Assembly: GCA_036345935.2 (NCBI GenBank)
Contig: JADWOT020001744.1
Span: 62,001 to 126,000, forward strand
Length of the DNA stretch: 64,000 nt
Source of the DNA: Taenia hydatigena
Taxonomy: Eukaryota; Platyhelminthes; Cestoda; Cyclophyllidea; Taeniidae
Direction of reading: 5' to 3'
Shown here: in pieces, positions 1 to 12,800 of the stretch
Layout of the letters: each line of letters begins with the position of its first letter
Position numbering within the stretch: the first letter of the stretch is position 1
The notes under the pieces: generated by a model
What the model saw: the letters and a program-made list of their open reading frames with translations, nothing else
Told to the model about the DNA's origin: nothing
Databases searched by the model: none
Program-made: the position numbers and the translations under genes

Positions 1-984
1 ATGGTGGTACCGTAGGAATGGTAATGAGTTGTTCAGCACAGCTCATGCCTTATCAGTCCACCACTTTAAAATAGACAGTAAATGGACATCAAGCATCAAT
101 TCTTTGCAACACTAACGTAGCCATAGCTTCAAGAGCTCCAAAGAGGTATTTAAGCCAGGATCAGCGGTTGGTTCGTTTTATTGTGCTGGGGTTAGTTTGG
201 AGTCATGCCAACTGCGTCAACAGGTATCCTAGGTGGAAAAGGGGATACCGTGATTCCCTTGATGCAATTCAGAGGCGAGTGATAACCTATCAGACAGCCC
301 GCAACCACAGTCTGCTTGTGCATCTAATACCCTTTGACGTCGTCGAATTTACTTCATTAGTAGGAATCGGCAACTTACCGAAATGCGTCAAATGTGCTGC
401 CACTTTCTCGTCTAAGCAGCAGTATAGATGGTGTGTCCTAGTACATTTGGTGTTCCATACGTAAAAGGATGGGCAAATTGTGTGTTGGGTGTCAGCAGCA
501 GTTACTTCACTTGGCGTCCGCCGACATTCTGTTTTTAAAGGAAAGAGTAGCGCTTATTGCAGATTATAAGGGAACGTATTAATGGTGTCATTTGCACCAC
601 ATCGGGCGAGTATTCGGCAAAGCACGTAACTTTTGGTGGAACTCATGTAGGACCAGCCGACACATTCATTCAATTTATCTCCTTGCCGAATCATCTACGT
701 CCACCTCCTCCTCACTTACCAGACCAGCATAGGTTATGTGATGTTTATTTTGAACTCCAAATTGTGATTTCACGGTCTGGGTATTCTAATGCATCCACGT
801 CACAAGAGGTGGATCAGCAACGTCAGGCCACCACATTTGTTGAACAGGAATGCCCAGATGTCACATGGCCGAGTAGCTGTGACCATGTGGGGTGTGTCCA
901 TTTGCGGAAGAGACGAATACATGGACAATTCATGTTTTGCTGGCCAAGACATGCTACAATCCCGGAAAACCTAGATATGTTACG
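1..984. other. Unassigned sequence with unrecognised open frames
   Basis: Plus-strand open frames at 168-464 (98 codons) and 557-988 (143 codons) show no motif that I recognise, and no clear splice context fixes them. They may be chance or parts of exons. Confidence 0.3.
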
Positions 985-1990
985 CTAGTGGTAGGCGGTA
1001 CATGCTAGGTTGTTCGAATGACCTGACAACGGCCAGCGTATATTCTGATTCGCCAAATTTGCTCTTTAAACTTTGTGTTAAATAAGAGTATAATGTAAAA
1101 CAGACCGGTAGCATTGACGTCAGCATAATAGCTTTATATTATGTATAAAAGGGGAAGGAAAGGAGGCGTATAGACAAAAAGAAAGAGTAGAACTTTAAAT
1201 AATTTGAGCTTTTCAACAAATTTTGGCTAAGTGGAAAGTTTGGCAGTGATTCCCATGCTCACAGCCCATCAGGAGCTCAGGCTTTCCCTAATGAGGTGCA
1301 CAGAATCCTCGAGTGCATAAAGAGCACAAATTATCACTAACAGATACCATTTAGTTCGTGTCCTGTGTCGATTCAGCTATGAGGTATTTTAATCCCCGCG
1401 GCTTAGTCTTGAGCATTGTTATACAAGCTTGCCGATAGCTTTTCTCTACGTCTTTATCTTACCTTTCCCTGCTTAGCTTAGCTCATTACATCGCACCTCT
1501 TCATGGCCGTTCATTTTTTGGAAGGATGTCCCGTGTGTTCTTGTAGCAATCCCTTCCATGGAGTAATGTCACTGCGCAAAAGACGTTGACTTAAGAGATT
1601 CGACTGCATGCTTTTAATGTTCAGGAACACTAGCCGATAAGTCTCCCGACTGGCCTCCTTTAACAGGCACTGTTTGATTGCGTACAAAATCTAAAACAGG
1701 ACAATTTTTGATGCAATTTCAAATCTGCAAAAATGAGACCACCATCCTATTCATGCTTCCATCATTTCTCTCTCCGGAAAAGCTTCCTTCCATTGCTGTT
1801 TTAAAAAGTGATTCACTGCCCAGACAAAAGCAGAATGTATTCAAAACGAAAATGTTGCCTAAGTAATGAATGATGGATCATCTACCGCCTATTTCTCCAT
1901 GGCCCACTACATCTGTCCAACCAGCGAATGGAGTGCGAGCTTGACTTGATCCAGGCAAGCCTTCACCTTCGCATTCAAGATTTTTCGTTT
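985..1990 (+). repeat. Tandem duplication T, copy 1
   Basis: Blocks recur in the same order at 2568-3700, for example ATGCTAGGTTG near 1003, AGAATCCTCGA near 1302, the CTTAGCTCAT segment near 1478 and AACACTAGCCG near 1625. The two copies are much diverged, and the offset drifts between about 1.58 and 1.72 kb because of indels. No conserved reading frame was seen. Confidence 0.6.
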
Positions 1991-2567
1991 TATTCATTAC
2001 CAGTGGGATCTCCTCATACCCAACTTGAAGCCTCTAATCCGTGCATGTATTGAGGGGCACTCATTCGCTCTGGATTAACAGCCACGCACGGCAGCTCCGA
2101 TCCCCTTCAGTTGTTTTGTTCCGCGGTCCTAAAACCGAACCCAAAATACGGTGAAGGAAGATTTAGTGCAACTGCACCTGCTGAAGTTTTCACAATCCGT
2201 ATTTTGCGCCTATCCTCCGTTGTCTAGACACTCGTTACCGTATATTATGCAAAATGTTTCCTTGCAATGGTTCGAATCTACAATAAGCACATTGCTGCGC
2301 TTAAAGTCCAAGTAAACTAAGCGCAAAGCGTTGATGCCCTTCCCTTTCACCAGGTCGTCATAGGTTACAGCATATTTGTTTTGAGTCCCGAGTTTTGATT
2401 GCGCGGCCAAGGCGATTGAATTCGTTCATATCGCGAGACCTAGATTGGCATCATTGGTCCACCAGATCCGTTCAATATGATCGCTCAGATGATACATGAC
2501 TTAGTAGCTCCGACTGTTAGAGGAGTGTCAAAGAGGCGTGTTATAAGCCCGGATACACTGGTTGCGT

Positions 2568-3700
2568 CTCATTGGCGTGTGCAGTAAATGCTAGGTTGCT
2601 GAAAGGACCTGACAACTTATTCAGATTTGACGAATTTGCTTCAAAAGATTGTGCTACAAACAGCTATTGTTTTTGCACGTCAGAAGAGTTAAACGAGCCT
2701 AATATGAAGCAGACTAGCAAACTTCACGTGAAAATAATAGCTCTGATTTGCATATAAAACGTGGAGGGGGCGACGAGCAATGACAAACAGGAGCGAATTG
2801 AAGTGTATCTGAGAGAAGGTTCAAATACTTAGTGCAACTTAGAAAGCTAAAGCACATGAACTGCTAAAAAGTGAACTACATGCTTTCAGTCTCTATGCTT
2901 ATCTTCTTGAATGCTTGGACTTACCTATTAAAATACATAGAATCCTCGAATGCACAGAGATCACCAATAGATGTCATCTCTAATCTGATCCAAGACCAGT
3001 ACTGTGCGAGAACCTAGAAACGACTCTTTATGGAGCAAAAGTCTTCAACAGAACGTCGTGAGGCATCGCCGTGATTTGTGTCCTTAAGCAATTCAATTTT
3101 GAGGTTTTTTTAATCTCTGCAGCTTGTAGTTTGATTGTGACACACCAACCTGTCAATAGCCCCTCTCGACGTCTCTTTTCAACCTCTCAGCCCAGCTTAG
3201 CTCATCGTATCGCACCTCATTATAGTCGTTCATTCCTAGAGCTATATTTAGTGTGCAAGTACAAAACCTCTTTCAAGAGGCAATACCCCTACTCAGAAGA
3301 CATTAACTGCAGCAAATCGGCTGTGTGCCTTAATTGTGCTAAAACACTAGCCGGTGACCATCCTAAATGACCTTCATCTGATTTGACACTGGTTGGTCAC
3401 ATAGAGGCGCCCAAAATGCACTAATTTCTGCTGAAAATTTTGGATGAGAGAATAAGACTACCGTCCTATTCACATCTACCTCCTTTCTCTCTCACATTCT
3501 TCCCAAAGGGGCTCTCTTGCTTTAGCGTTCAAAAAGCGTTCTCCCACGCGCGTGGCAGTAGACCGTTGCCGTAACGTAAAGGCCCTCGAACAATGAATGA
3601 TAAATCATCTGCGGCTCATTTTTTCAACAATTCTTAGCTACATCCATCCAACAGGCGAGTATCCACTTGACCTGCACCAGATAAGTTTACACCTTCATTA
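2568..3700 (+). repeat. Tandem duplication T, copy 2
   Basis: Partner of 985-1990. Frames of 60-100 codons inside it are not open at the matching place in the other copy. Confidence 0.6.
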
Positions 3701-4199
3701 CGGAAACATTGATATCATCGGCTGCAACCCAACAGTGCGTACAAAGAGCGGACATCGCAGCAGTAGACACTAGTGTTAACACATCTAGGGATGAGAAAAT
3801 TGAGGAGCCGCATCCTGCCCCAGCTTTGATAAGTGTCGGTGCGCAATTTCTCCCAACTTTATGCACACTCTACCACCTGCAATCATAATTCGTTAAGCGG
3901 AACTCGGAAAAAAATTGAAAAAGGCACACAAAATATGCTCACTTGTCATTTTGTCTGGCGAACATGTACTTCCACTTGAACTGCAGCACCCTATTCGACT
4001 TATCTGTTTGTTTTGTGCCCGCGCAGATAATATAAGATCCTACCGACAATGAACACAAATTGCCTCCACCTGCTGTGAGAGTTTTTGCCATTTTGATGCG
4101 CCGCGTTGCCAAATTTGTCCCTCTTTGGCGTTTGCTGATCCACGGTCGCCCGCTGTGATGAATGCCCTTGAGACGTTGTGGCTCTCCTCTCTTCCTACC

Positions 4200-4400
4200 A
4201 CGGTGTATTCTCTTTAATCTAAAAAAGAAAGGAAGTAGAGAAGCCATGGAAGTAAAAAAGGGATTGATTACGGTGAGGCAACTCAAGCAAATTGTGGAGC
4301 TGAAATCAAATAGGACATCAACCAGCCATCAAACGAGCAACCATAGGAGACCTCACTTAACTCAGGATGGAACTGTTGATTTGGTTGACTAGAAGAACAG
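4200..4400 (+). repeat. Fragment of the alpha repeat family
   Basis: It ends with CTCAGGATGGAACTGT, shared with 15757-15772, and its upstream part follows the same order as 15600-15760. The surrounding 3.7-5.6 kb has only short frames and nothing identifiable. Confidence 0.5.
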
Positions 4401-5659
4401 GTTTGAAGCAGTGAATGTGATGAATGTGCCTTTGCACGCACAAACCCTCAAGCACCCTTGTCATCGGTTGGTGTTTGAGATGCCCCACCGTCAGGTTGAT
4501 GGTAAATATTTCCCATTGATTCGAGCGTTTATTTTCTTGTTCCTTTTTTCCTCTGCCTTTCGTGAATGCAAGCAGCATGGTAAGGTCACTCGACCGAAAG
4601 AATAAAGACATTGGAGTGGGTTTGGAGTTTTCTACGTGATCCATTTCTTCAAGTGCATCATCTCGCCCATTCTCATACTAAAAATAGCTCTCTCACTTTT
4701 TTAACAGTATATGCATGGATAGTTATGAGAACAAATTACATGCGGAACCCCTTCCAAATAGTCTACGCCTTCAAGTAATCATAAAGTCAGTTGCATATGT
4801 TCCCCAACGAGGACAAGACGCAGCTGTGAGGAAGTGTTTTGCTTTAGTTACCTCCGTTTTGACTTTTTATCAACTTCTAGTCCATCTTACGTGTCACCGT
4901 AGGATCGCCTACCTAGTGCTGATTCCCAATACTACGGGCAACTGAGCCTTGGAGAAATGGAAGTAAATGACAACCTTTACCGGACTGATTGATTAGTCGT
5001 GACCCAAATGTGGACGTGTGGCATAATGTCATGCAACATGCAGCCTCATTCTGCAGGAGTACTGACGCATTGGTTGATTTAAATGGTTCATTGTTGTGTA
5101 AACGAATCGGAGAGAAGTTTTGGGATGGCCTGATGCACAAGGCATTTCACTCAGGAAACCCATTTGGGGTGGATTAAAAAAGCTCGTGTTGATGATACGT
5201 AAAATGCTGCTGCTGCTGCAGTTCAACCATCTGTGGCACTCGAATGCGGATCTGGTTATTGCAGCTGTTGTTGGAGCCCTACTTCGCCAAGTGAGTGAAT
5301 GTGTTTCCTTGCCATAGAAGGCGTGAACGCGAAATCACGTCCATTGGGAAGTTGGCCTGCTTTGAAAGTGTTTGTCCTGTGACGCATTTCTCTGTTTTCA
5401 TATGCTGCAATACCTTCACTTCTTAAATGTACGCTAATCGACTTCTCCGGTGAGTGTGTGTGTTCGTTGGGTTTTGCAAGAGTGTGAGCAGGCGGGTGGG
5501 TGGGGTGCTGTTGGCTGGTGTGGCTTTTGTTGGTCGCGGTGATGGTGGTGATGGCCATCTGCGAGTATATAGAGCACACAAGAAGGGATGTTTTATTGTA
5601 TCGTGTGACGGCAGTCCTTGGTGTGCAGTTCGATTGACTAGTGTGAGCGGTCATACTGC

Positions 5660-6470
5660 TTTTGAGGTCCTGTAGATAGGGTATATCAGTACGCAGCACT
5701 CTCATCGTCTGGCAGGAGGATCTTCTTCTTTACCACCTCTGCATCGCTCACAACTCGTCAATGACCGCGTTTTTTATAATGTTTTCATATAGAATAACAC
5801 TGTCGTTTTGTTGATTATGTGACAGGGTGATTTTGTTAACAATATGAATGCAGATGGATGCCTTTCTACCCCTCTTCCTCTTCCTCGATCTCTTTTTGTG
5901 ATCTCGGTCTGTCTGCAACCTCTGCTACCCCAGCCAATGTGCGATCAAATATTCACCCTGACGTCAACTCCTACTGAGCGTCGATTCAGTAGCAATAGCA
6001 CTCCAGTCAAAGAAACTGTTAGCAGGCAGGCCTAGCATGGGATAAGGGAGTTGCAATAGCAACCGTCCTTCTTCTCCTCATCCTGATCCCTTTTTGCTAA
6101 CACACTAACGGAACATGCACACTACTAGTTACCACTGTAAGGACTGTGTTGTCTGGAACACACGCTGTTCGTGACTTAGATCCTTGCAATCCTGTAGTGG
6201 GGGTTGTGCTGATTGTATTTTGAGTAGGCATGCATACATGCATACATTTTCATGTCATTGGTCTTGAAAGTAGGGGAGCACATAATAGCTCACAGCAAGA
6301 AGCATGGCTTCATCAACTTTTTAGGCTTCACTACAAAAGTAACGACTTTGTGATGATATCAGCACTCAAAATCCATTCAAATTACGTGTTGAGATACGCA
6401 GCCAAATTAGTTTTCGTGATTGAACTAAGTATTGCATAAACGATACGCACGATATTTAATTTAACAAGGC
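5660..6470 (+). repeat. R-family repeat, copy 1
   Basis: It matches 27815-28500 and then 29380-29470 in order. The best block is CCCCAGCCAATGTGCGATCAAATA through TACTGAGCG...GATTCAGTAGCAATAGCA near 5930-6000. The homology continues through a GTAGGGGAGCACATAATA-like segment at 6272. Open frames within it are not conserved between copies, so it is probably non-coding. Confidence 0.7.
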
Positions 6471-6687
6471 AAAGTACTTTTAAGCCTTTTGTTCATTTCG
6501 TACATCTATTGCCTGGAACCCTGTCCAACGGGCTCCATCATAATGCCATTTACCCCCTGCAATATTTTAATGCTCTGCCCAGTGCTTAACATTGCATTAC
6601 TTGGCCTCTCGAATGACCACCAGCACAATCCGAGGGTTCCATTATTGCGTCGTAATGTGTGGCATTGTGGTGCTCTGTCTGACATGA

Positions 6688-6882
6688 CCACCTGTTTTGG
6701 TTTCGGTTACACAGAGGCGGCCGTGCAGGGTCACGGGGGTGGCCATCTTGCCTTAGCTACGTAGGCTGGCCGCTAGGCCATGCCGGCGGCTTATTTCACA
6801 CTGCCCGTTGAATATATATATATTCCACCCTAGTAATCTGCCTTCTTTTGCCTTCGAGGAAGCCTCGGGACGCTACAGGCCG
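6688..6882 (+). repeat. S repeat, copy 1
   Basis: About 200 bp. A GC-rich half (GGTGGCCATCTTGCC, then GTAGGCTGGCC) is followed by an alternating TATATATATA tract and a conserved core, CTTCTTTTGCCTTCGAGGAA. Confidence 0.7.
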
Positions 6883-7591
6883 TATTGCCCTAGTTACTTG
6901 AACTGGCCTCCGGCCCATGCTGGCAAATCCATTCTTCTGTCTATTGATTACATATTCTGCCCTGGTATTTTTTGCAATTTCGTCTTCAAAACGATCTCGA
7001 GACGCTCCATTTCAACTCCCAGTGTTTATGCGCTTTCAGGATCTCTTACGTTTCCCATGCCAGCTTAACATTGCGCTTTGGATTGTATGTTTAATTACTT
7101 TGCCTAACTCTTGCTGTTATGTGACAAACTTACTAATTTTTTGAACATTCAATTGCGCAAATTTCTTTCAAATATTCTAATAGCGTACCCCTATTTGATA
7201 CAAATTGCATTAACAACTTTACCCTTTCCTTTTTCATATTTCTTCTTGAAATTCGTTAATAGTGTGGCGGCTTCGCGGAGGGTGTGCAGGTCGCTTGCCT
7301 GTGTACCAGGATCTACTAAAAAGTCATGTAAAATCTATCGAAATAAATTAGTGTTGCACTAAATCACGAACAAAGTACGTTGTAGGTAACTTACCTAAAA
7401 ATCGTTGCAATTATGGTGTTCAGCAGGCAGGACACAATCACAGAAAGTTCAAAATCATCATCAACCAAACTGAATTTAAGTTATTGTATTCCCTGTAACT
7501 TTGTCCTTTCACTTCAAGCCAACAGACTCTTATTTTATTGTTGTAATTGCAACGTCACGAGTCTCCCTTGAAGGTCAAAGAAGGCGGAATT

Positions 7592-7925
7592 GTAGTACTT
7601 TGTTTGTTTGTGCTACCGGTTTTCGGTCAGGGTCAGAGGGGTGGCCACCTTGCCCTAGCTGCATAGGCTAGCCGCTGGCCCTCTGCCAGCGGCCTATAAG
7701 CCTCTGACCATTGAATGTATATATGTATTCTACTTTAGCATTCCGCCTTCTTTTGCCTTCGAGGGAGCCTCGAGACGCTACAGGAATACTGAGGTAAACA
7801 TATATGCTCAAGAGGCAGAGGGAAATGAGCTGCTGGCATGGCATGGAGGTCAGCTTAGGCAGCTAGAACCACATAGCCACTTCCGTAACTCAGACCGAAA
7901 ACGGCAGTCCAAACAAGCAATGTAT
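7592..7925 (+). repeat. S repeat copy 2 with an inverted partial copy beside it
   Basis: A full S copy at 7592-7783 is followed at about 7800-7925 by the reverse complement of its GC-rich half (AGCTGCTGGCATGGC ... GACCGAAAACGGCAGTCCAAACAAGCAA). The two halves could fold into an imperfect hairpin with the TATATA and core segments in the loop. It directly abuts the 3' LTR at 7935. Confidence 0.65.
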
Positions 7926-7934
7926 TCCAGTAAC

Positions 7935-8164
7935 TGCAAAAGGCCCTTCCTCTTCCCTTCCTCACCCTTACTATTAGAAGTCTTAGTATTCTTTGATATC
8001 TTTATTATAGGTCAGGGGGAAAGGTATAGAGCGATACTGTAGAAGAGTTCAAAACGGGGATGCGTCGGCCTCTGGAGAGCTGCCACGATGTTTTGCGATC
8101 AGGTTTAAGATGTTCTCCCGCCTCTGGCCTACAAAGCATATTCAAAGAACATAAGTATTGCACA
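7935..8164 (-). repeat. 3' LTR of the degraded element
   Basis: It matches 9624-9859 through blocks such as CCTCTGGCCTACAAAGCA and GTCGGCCTCTGGAGA, with scattered small indels. Confidence 0.7.
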
Positions 8165-8886
8165 GCCCTTTCGCCTTTTGAGCACCGTCGCGGTGCTACT
8201 CTCGTTGGCTCGCTTTAATTATGCTGCTAGATGGCTTTCTTGCTTTTACAACTACGTAGGTTTTATCCTCGTAACCGACTAGAGGGAAATTTGTAAGGTC
8301 GGACCCTATTATGATGGACGGTAATTGGCTGGATACGGAGTTGTGCATTCCGGACGAGGTAGTTCGTGGACGAGATAACTTTTACTACATGGACAAGGTT
8401 TTTTACTTTAAGGGTTGTGAAATTTCGCAATGCATTCCAGGCGTAGGAATCGACTTATGTATTTGAACAAGACCCCTTCATGATAGACGCTGAGTCGACT
8501 GTGTTTGTCATAGTATTTCTTTTCTCTAGTAGGAGACATTTTAGGGTGTCGCCGTGCAAGATGAAACGCCTGTCTTATTCCTTCTTTTGGACGTGGTACG
8601 TAATCCGGGACATTGCCGGTATCCGCTTCCTTACTCGGTGATCTGCGTTAACTGGGAACAAAGCCCATCTAAGATGTTAATGGAGTTGCTCACAGCCTCG
8701 AAAAAAGCACTAGCGATCCCGTGTGCCGGGTCGCAAAGGTGCCTTTAGCAGAACTCAGGACCGCTTTGGTGTTACGAAGGAAGTAAACGCCAAGTATTAC
8801 ACCTCACACCAATACTGGACATATGACAAATCGCACCATCTATTGTTCTTTCCCCATTAAGACTATCATTGACATCTCTTCTTACT

Positions 8887-9111
8887 TCATATTTCTTCCG
8901 TTGATAGTAGTTTTGTAGGGAGAGGACTAGTGCGAAACTTGCTACGGAGATTTCGGAAAGTTTGGACATTCACTAATAACTTAGCTGCACCTAAGCCAAG
9001 GAGAAATCTGCAAGGACATCCTTCTAGCTTGACACAGACTCGCATAAATGGGAGTGAACCATAGGGGATAAGCAGGGTAAGAAAAGTACGGCTCACCTGC
9101 TCGTGGGGCAC
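8887..9111 (-). pseudogene. Possible retroviral-type protease remnant
   Basis: The minus-strand frame contains CRFLLGLGAAKLLVNV. This would fit the FLxDTGA active-site segment of a retroelement protease with the catalytic DTG changed to GLG. It follows the Gag-like fragment in the expected order. The similarity is short and could be chance. Confidence 0.25.
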
Positions 9112-9361
9112 GGCGCGACAGAGTAAACCGTGGACGTGTGGGGTTCGTCTGGCGGTTGGACGTCTGAGACGACTGTGTCAGGAAGAGTTCTTGACGGTTC
9201 CTAGTCGCTGCCTCCATAAACTGACTGAGATCGTTGGTTCTCATGGCGTGAAGCCTCGCCGCGATGGTTGGTGGTCGGACACCGGCTCTGAATTGAACGG
9301 CCTCTGAAGGCCCGTTTGGCTAGGAGTTGCAGAGCCTCAGCATATTCCTTGTCATTGCCGC

Positions 9362-9577
9362 CTAGCTTTTGAGTGCGGCGAAAAAATCCTTAGCCAGCGA
9401 CTGCTCTTGCTGGTCAATGACAAGTTGATCCAGCGTCTTGCAGTAATGGTCAATTTCGGAGTCAGATAAGACCCCTCTATCTATCGCCACAGAGAAAAGC
9501 TCTTGCGGAACAGCACGGAAGATGAGTGGGGTTCTCTGCTGTTGAGGATATAAGTGGATATTAGACCTTTCTAAAGT
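9362..9577 (-). pseudogene. Gag-like fragment of the LTR element
   Basis: The minus-strand frame reads TPLIFRAVPQELFSVAID, then SDSEIDHYCKTLDQLV and LAKDFFAALKS before a stop. This pattern (a short Leu/Pro-led helix, then a Leu-rich helical segment) resembles the Gag core of Ty3/Gypsy-type elements in invertebrates. After a frameshift, 9300-9356 continues NDKEYAEALQLLAKRAFRG, again Gag-like. The frame is broken and short, so it is not functional. The assignment is by pattern only. Confidence 0.5.
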
Positions 9578-9623
9578 TCATTCCTTCTTTAAAGTGAGAG
9601 AAGTCCCCCAACGCTCCCACCTG

Positions 9624-9859
9624 TGTAGAAACCTCTTCCCTTTTCTTCTCTTCCTTTCCTTCACTCTTACTATTCGAAGACTGGTTGCTTCTGGACATCT
9701 TTGTTATAGGCTGAAGGAAAATGTACGATAACTATGTCGGAAAGCCTAAGACGAGCGTGAGTCGGCCTCTGGAGAACAGCCGCGGTGCTCCACGATCAGG
9801 CTAAAATTGTCCTCCCGCCTCTGGCCTACAAAGCACACTTAAAGAACATGAGTATTACA
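9624..9859 (-). repeat. 5' LTR of the degraded element
   Basis: Partner of 7935-8164. The right end is followed by an AT-rich tract at 9867-9905 made largely of TATAATAT units. Confidence 0.7.
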
Positions 9860-9867
9860 GCTGGAAG

Positions 9868-12800
9868 TTATATAATATATATTATAATAACATAATAATA
9901 TAAAGTATAACCAGACGCAAAATAAATTAATAGAGTTTCTGTTCGAAAAATTAAAATAAACAATAATGTGGACCCTACTTTTGTCAAATCAAATGCAGCA
10001 TGCATTGCCTAATTTCTTTGCTAAAACCTATAAAGACGTGTTAAATACCTGGTGTCAACCTTCTTTTAGAAAGCCCTTGGACAAATAATAAACGGTTTCC
10101 CCGACCCTGATTGGAATCACGCTTGATGTTACCTAGCGTTTATGTGGGAAGTGTGCTGTTTAGTACCGACCCAAGGCTAGCAAGATGGTCATTTACGGTG
10201 CAAACGAAATAGCTGACGAAGACTAATTGCTTATTCTACTTTTGGAGCAGGAGTTAACCCGTTGGATCAACGAAACCAAAGATAACGCGACTATCTTGGC
10301 AACGCAGTTGTAGGCGCAGTGCTTCTGTGAGTGCTCTCCTAGGTGTTGCCATTGCTTTTCTTAGGTAAGGATTTACTAAAGCTTAGGTGCCATTTGCTAA
10401 ATTTATTATGCATACCACCCCATTACCACGAGAAGCTTGTCTAGGATGCACAAATAAATGACATAAAATATTACAAGAGGAAGTATTAGATCCAGCTCTG
10501 AGATACGCCAGTTTCCGGCCACAAATTTTGTGACTGGACGCTACTTTGCTGGTCTGATTTAAGCATTTTGGTATTTTAGTGCTGTTGCTGTTGAGCGTTT
10601 TTATTTGCAAATGAAATGCAAGCTCAGGTTCTGGAGCGCATTCCAAAGAGGCTGACAGAACCAGTGTCCAGTACTTTGTTTAAGGCATTTTCACATTGAC
10701 TATACATTTCTTATTGAACACAAATTGTTGCATTTGAAGGACTTTTATTTCAATTTTGAACCATTGCCTCATTGGTACCGATGTCTTTGGTAATAACTTC
10801 ATCTCTGTTGGAAAGTGTTGTGCTTGGTCGTCGGAAATTAAAAAGCTCCACATTGGTAGTAGTAGTAGCGGTGCCACCACGTGAGTGCCTGCATCATCGC
10901 CGCTTGGGTTCCCACCGCGAGTGATGCCATTCTCCCATTAGAGCGCAATTGTTTGCTGGTCTGCTCAAGTCACTGGCAGGAGGTTGGTAGCGAACACAAC
11001 TGCGGTAGTGGTGGTTAAATGGTCGTGAACTGTTAATAAGTCTTGTTATGCAGCTGCAACATTTTTTTCGTAAAGAAGGGCCCTATGGCTTGTAAGCATC
11101 CTCCTTCGCAGCAGTTCGGTGATCCTTTTTTTAAGAAGGTGTGCGATCCGTATGCGTCAGAAAGAGATGGTCAAAGCAGCGCCCTCACTGGGATCGGGTG
11201 GGCAAGTGGGTGGGTGGATTGCCTACATCCAGGTCGTCTGTGCTCTTCCCATCCAATGCCTCGTTGCTGATCAAAGGCATGAGTCTGTGCATCGGGCATT
11301 GGATCGATAATTCGATAAGACCACCTGCTGTGCAGCTAGTGCATTGCTCTTTTCACTTGGGTAGTCTATCGATCCATATATTGATCGATACGACCGTTAA
11401 GTTGAGCTGCAAAATCCTCACGGATAAGCGAGATTATAAGAAAGCTTAAGTTCATGCAAATGTGTCTTTGTTTATGGCTGTGATGCAATTAATTGTATAT
11501 ATCTGAAGTAAATTCCTAAATTCTATTCTTTTCCATCTCCTGCTCTTTCTAGCAGTCCTTACCCATTATATCCCCTGTCCTTGATTTTCTCCTCAAATTT
11601 AATCTTTCGGGGCAGCTATAGAGTTAGGAACAATGGGAACGCATCCGCAGTGAATTTGAAGCTCTGCTTTGAATTCCTAGTAGCTTGATAACAATTCTCG
11701 AGTCAATTTTAGGGGCCAGATTTTCCCTCTCATCTTCAATAATCAACGTCACTTCAGTTTCTTGTTGGTGGTTAGTTGCACTTGCTACCACCGCATAAAG
11801 CAAAGCAGTTTTACTATGCTTATTAAAGACTAATTAAAATTTGGCTAAGCAGACTTTGATAAGCAATTAGCAGTTAGTGCGCTTATCTCACAGAGGCGCA
11901 ATCATCCTGCTTGAAACTTGGCCTAGTTGGGGAGCAAGTTAGGCTTCTTTTGAAAGGTCAACTGCACGATTCTAGGTCCCCTAAAATGGCCAACAATTTG
12001 AGTCTGCATTACAGCTCTCATTGCATTTGTCACAGGCTATTTCATTTTCCTCACTTTGTTTGTGCTTACCCTCTTTAAGTTTTTAGTTCGAGGAGACCTT
12101 CAACGAAGCATTTAACGGAACCCTCAATCACTCGGATAAAATTCGGGTACGGCGGTGGACCTAACAGATTGTCGATCACTTATTTACTCCTAAGGCCTGC
12201 AACTCAATCAATTTATTGAAATAATTGTTCAACGGGTCTGTCGTTGCTATTCCAACTTATGCGACGTTAGTAGGACCAACCACTCAGTTGACTGCTCCGA
12301 GTCTTTCACTAAAATGCACCAAAGGAATGTTTCCTATGCCAGCCAGATTATGTTTTCCAAAGCCCAACGCTACAAGATTACTCGTCGACTGACGCAGTCA
12401 CTGATGAGATGCTTTAGCGTTTTCTCCACACTACATGAAGGCACACTAACAGGGAGTGCGCATCTCCTACCAGCGTTGGCCGACGAACCCATACGGGTAA
12501 CCACGAACTCTAGGCATTATTATTGGGCCATGGTGCATAAGGTGCAAAAACTTATTACTCTTACTTGAGAACAAAGGCTTTTCGAGAGGATTTCGCACAC
12601 CAAATCACGTAAGGAAAGCCAAAAAAGGCATTTGACCTTGAAGTCAATATCAAACTTTTGTAACGCCTTCTAGCCTTCATTTTCGTTTCGTTTGGATGGA
12701 AAACTTGCAGATGTGACGATGGGCTGAGTGAGACTGTTCGCTAAGCTGAATGAAAGGAACGGATAGGCATGGAATGCTTGGTTGCTTGACTCTTGTGATT

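Larger units (their letters stand above)
7935..9859 (-). mobile_element. Degraded, internally deleted LTR retrotransposon
   Basis: Two direct repeats of about 230-236 bp (7935-8164 and 9624-9859) flank about 1.46 kb. Both have TG...CA ends. Next to the left LTR, on the minus strand, is a purine-rich tract (AAAAGGCGAAAGGG), as expected for a polypurine tract, which sets the element on the minus strand. Internal minus-strand sequence gives Gag-like and possible protease remnants but no reverse transcriptase, RNase H or integrase. The LTRs are clearly diverged, so the insertion is old. I see no matching target-site duplication. Confidence 0.65.

Noticed and set aside
557..988. 143-codon plus frame near the left edge
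   Set aside because: No motif recognised, and the 61-codon frame inside it in another phase shows a stop-poor stretch. Kept only as unassigned sequence.
2264..2280. GGTTCGAATC, like a tRNA T loop
   Set aside because: No matching acceptor, D or anticodon arms at the right distances. The same holds for GGGTTCAAACC near 57890.
5256..5705. 149-codon minus-strand frame, rich in Thr, Ser and His
   Set aside because: It is driven by a GTG/GGT-biased plus strand at 5450-5530. No domain, no splice context and no second copy.
8179..8198. Perfect small hairpin AGCACCG-TCG-CGGTGCT
   Set aside because: It lies just inside the LTR next to the purine tract. A single short palindrome of this size gives no specific function.
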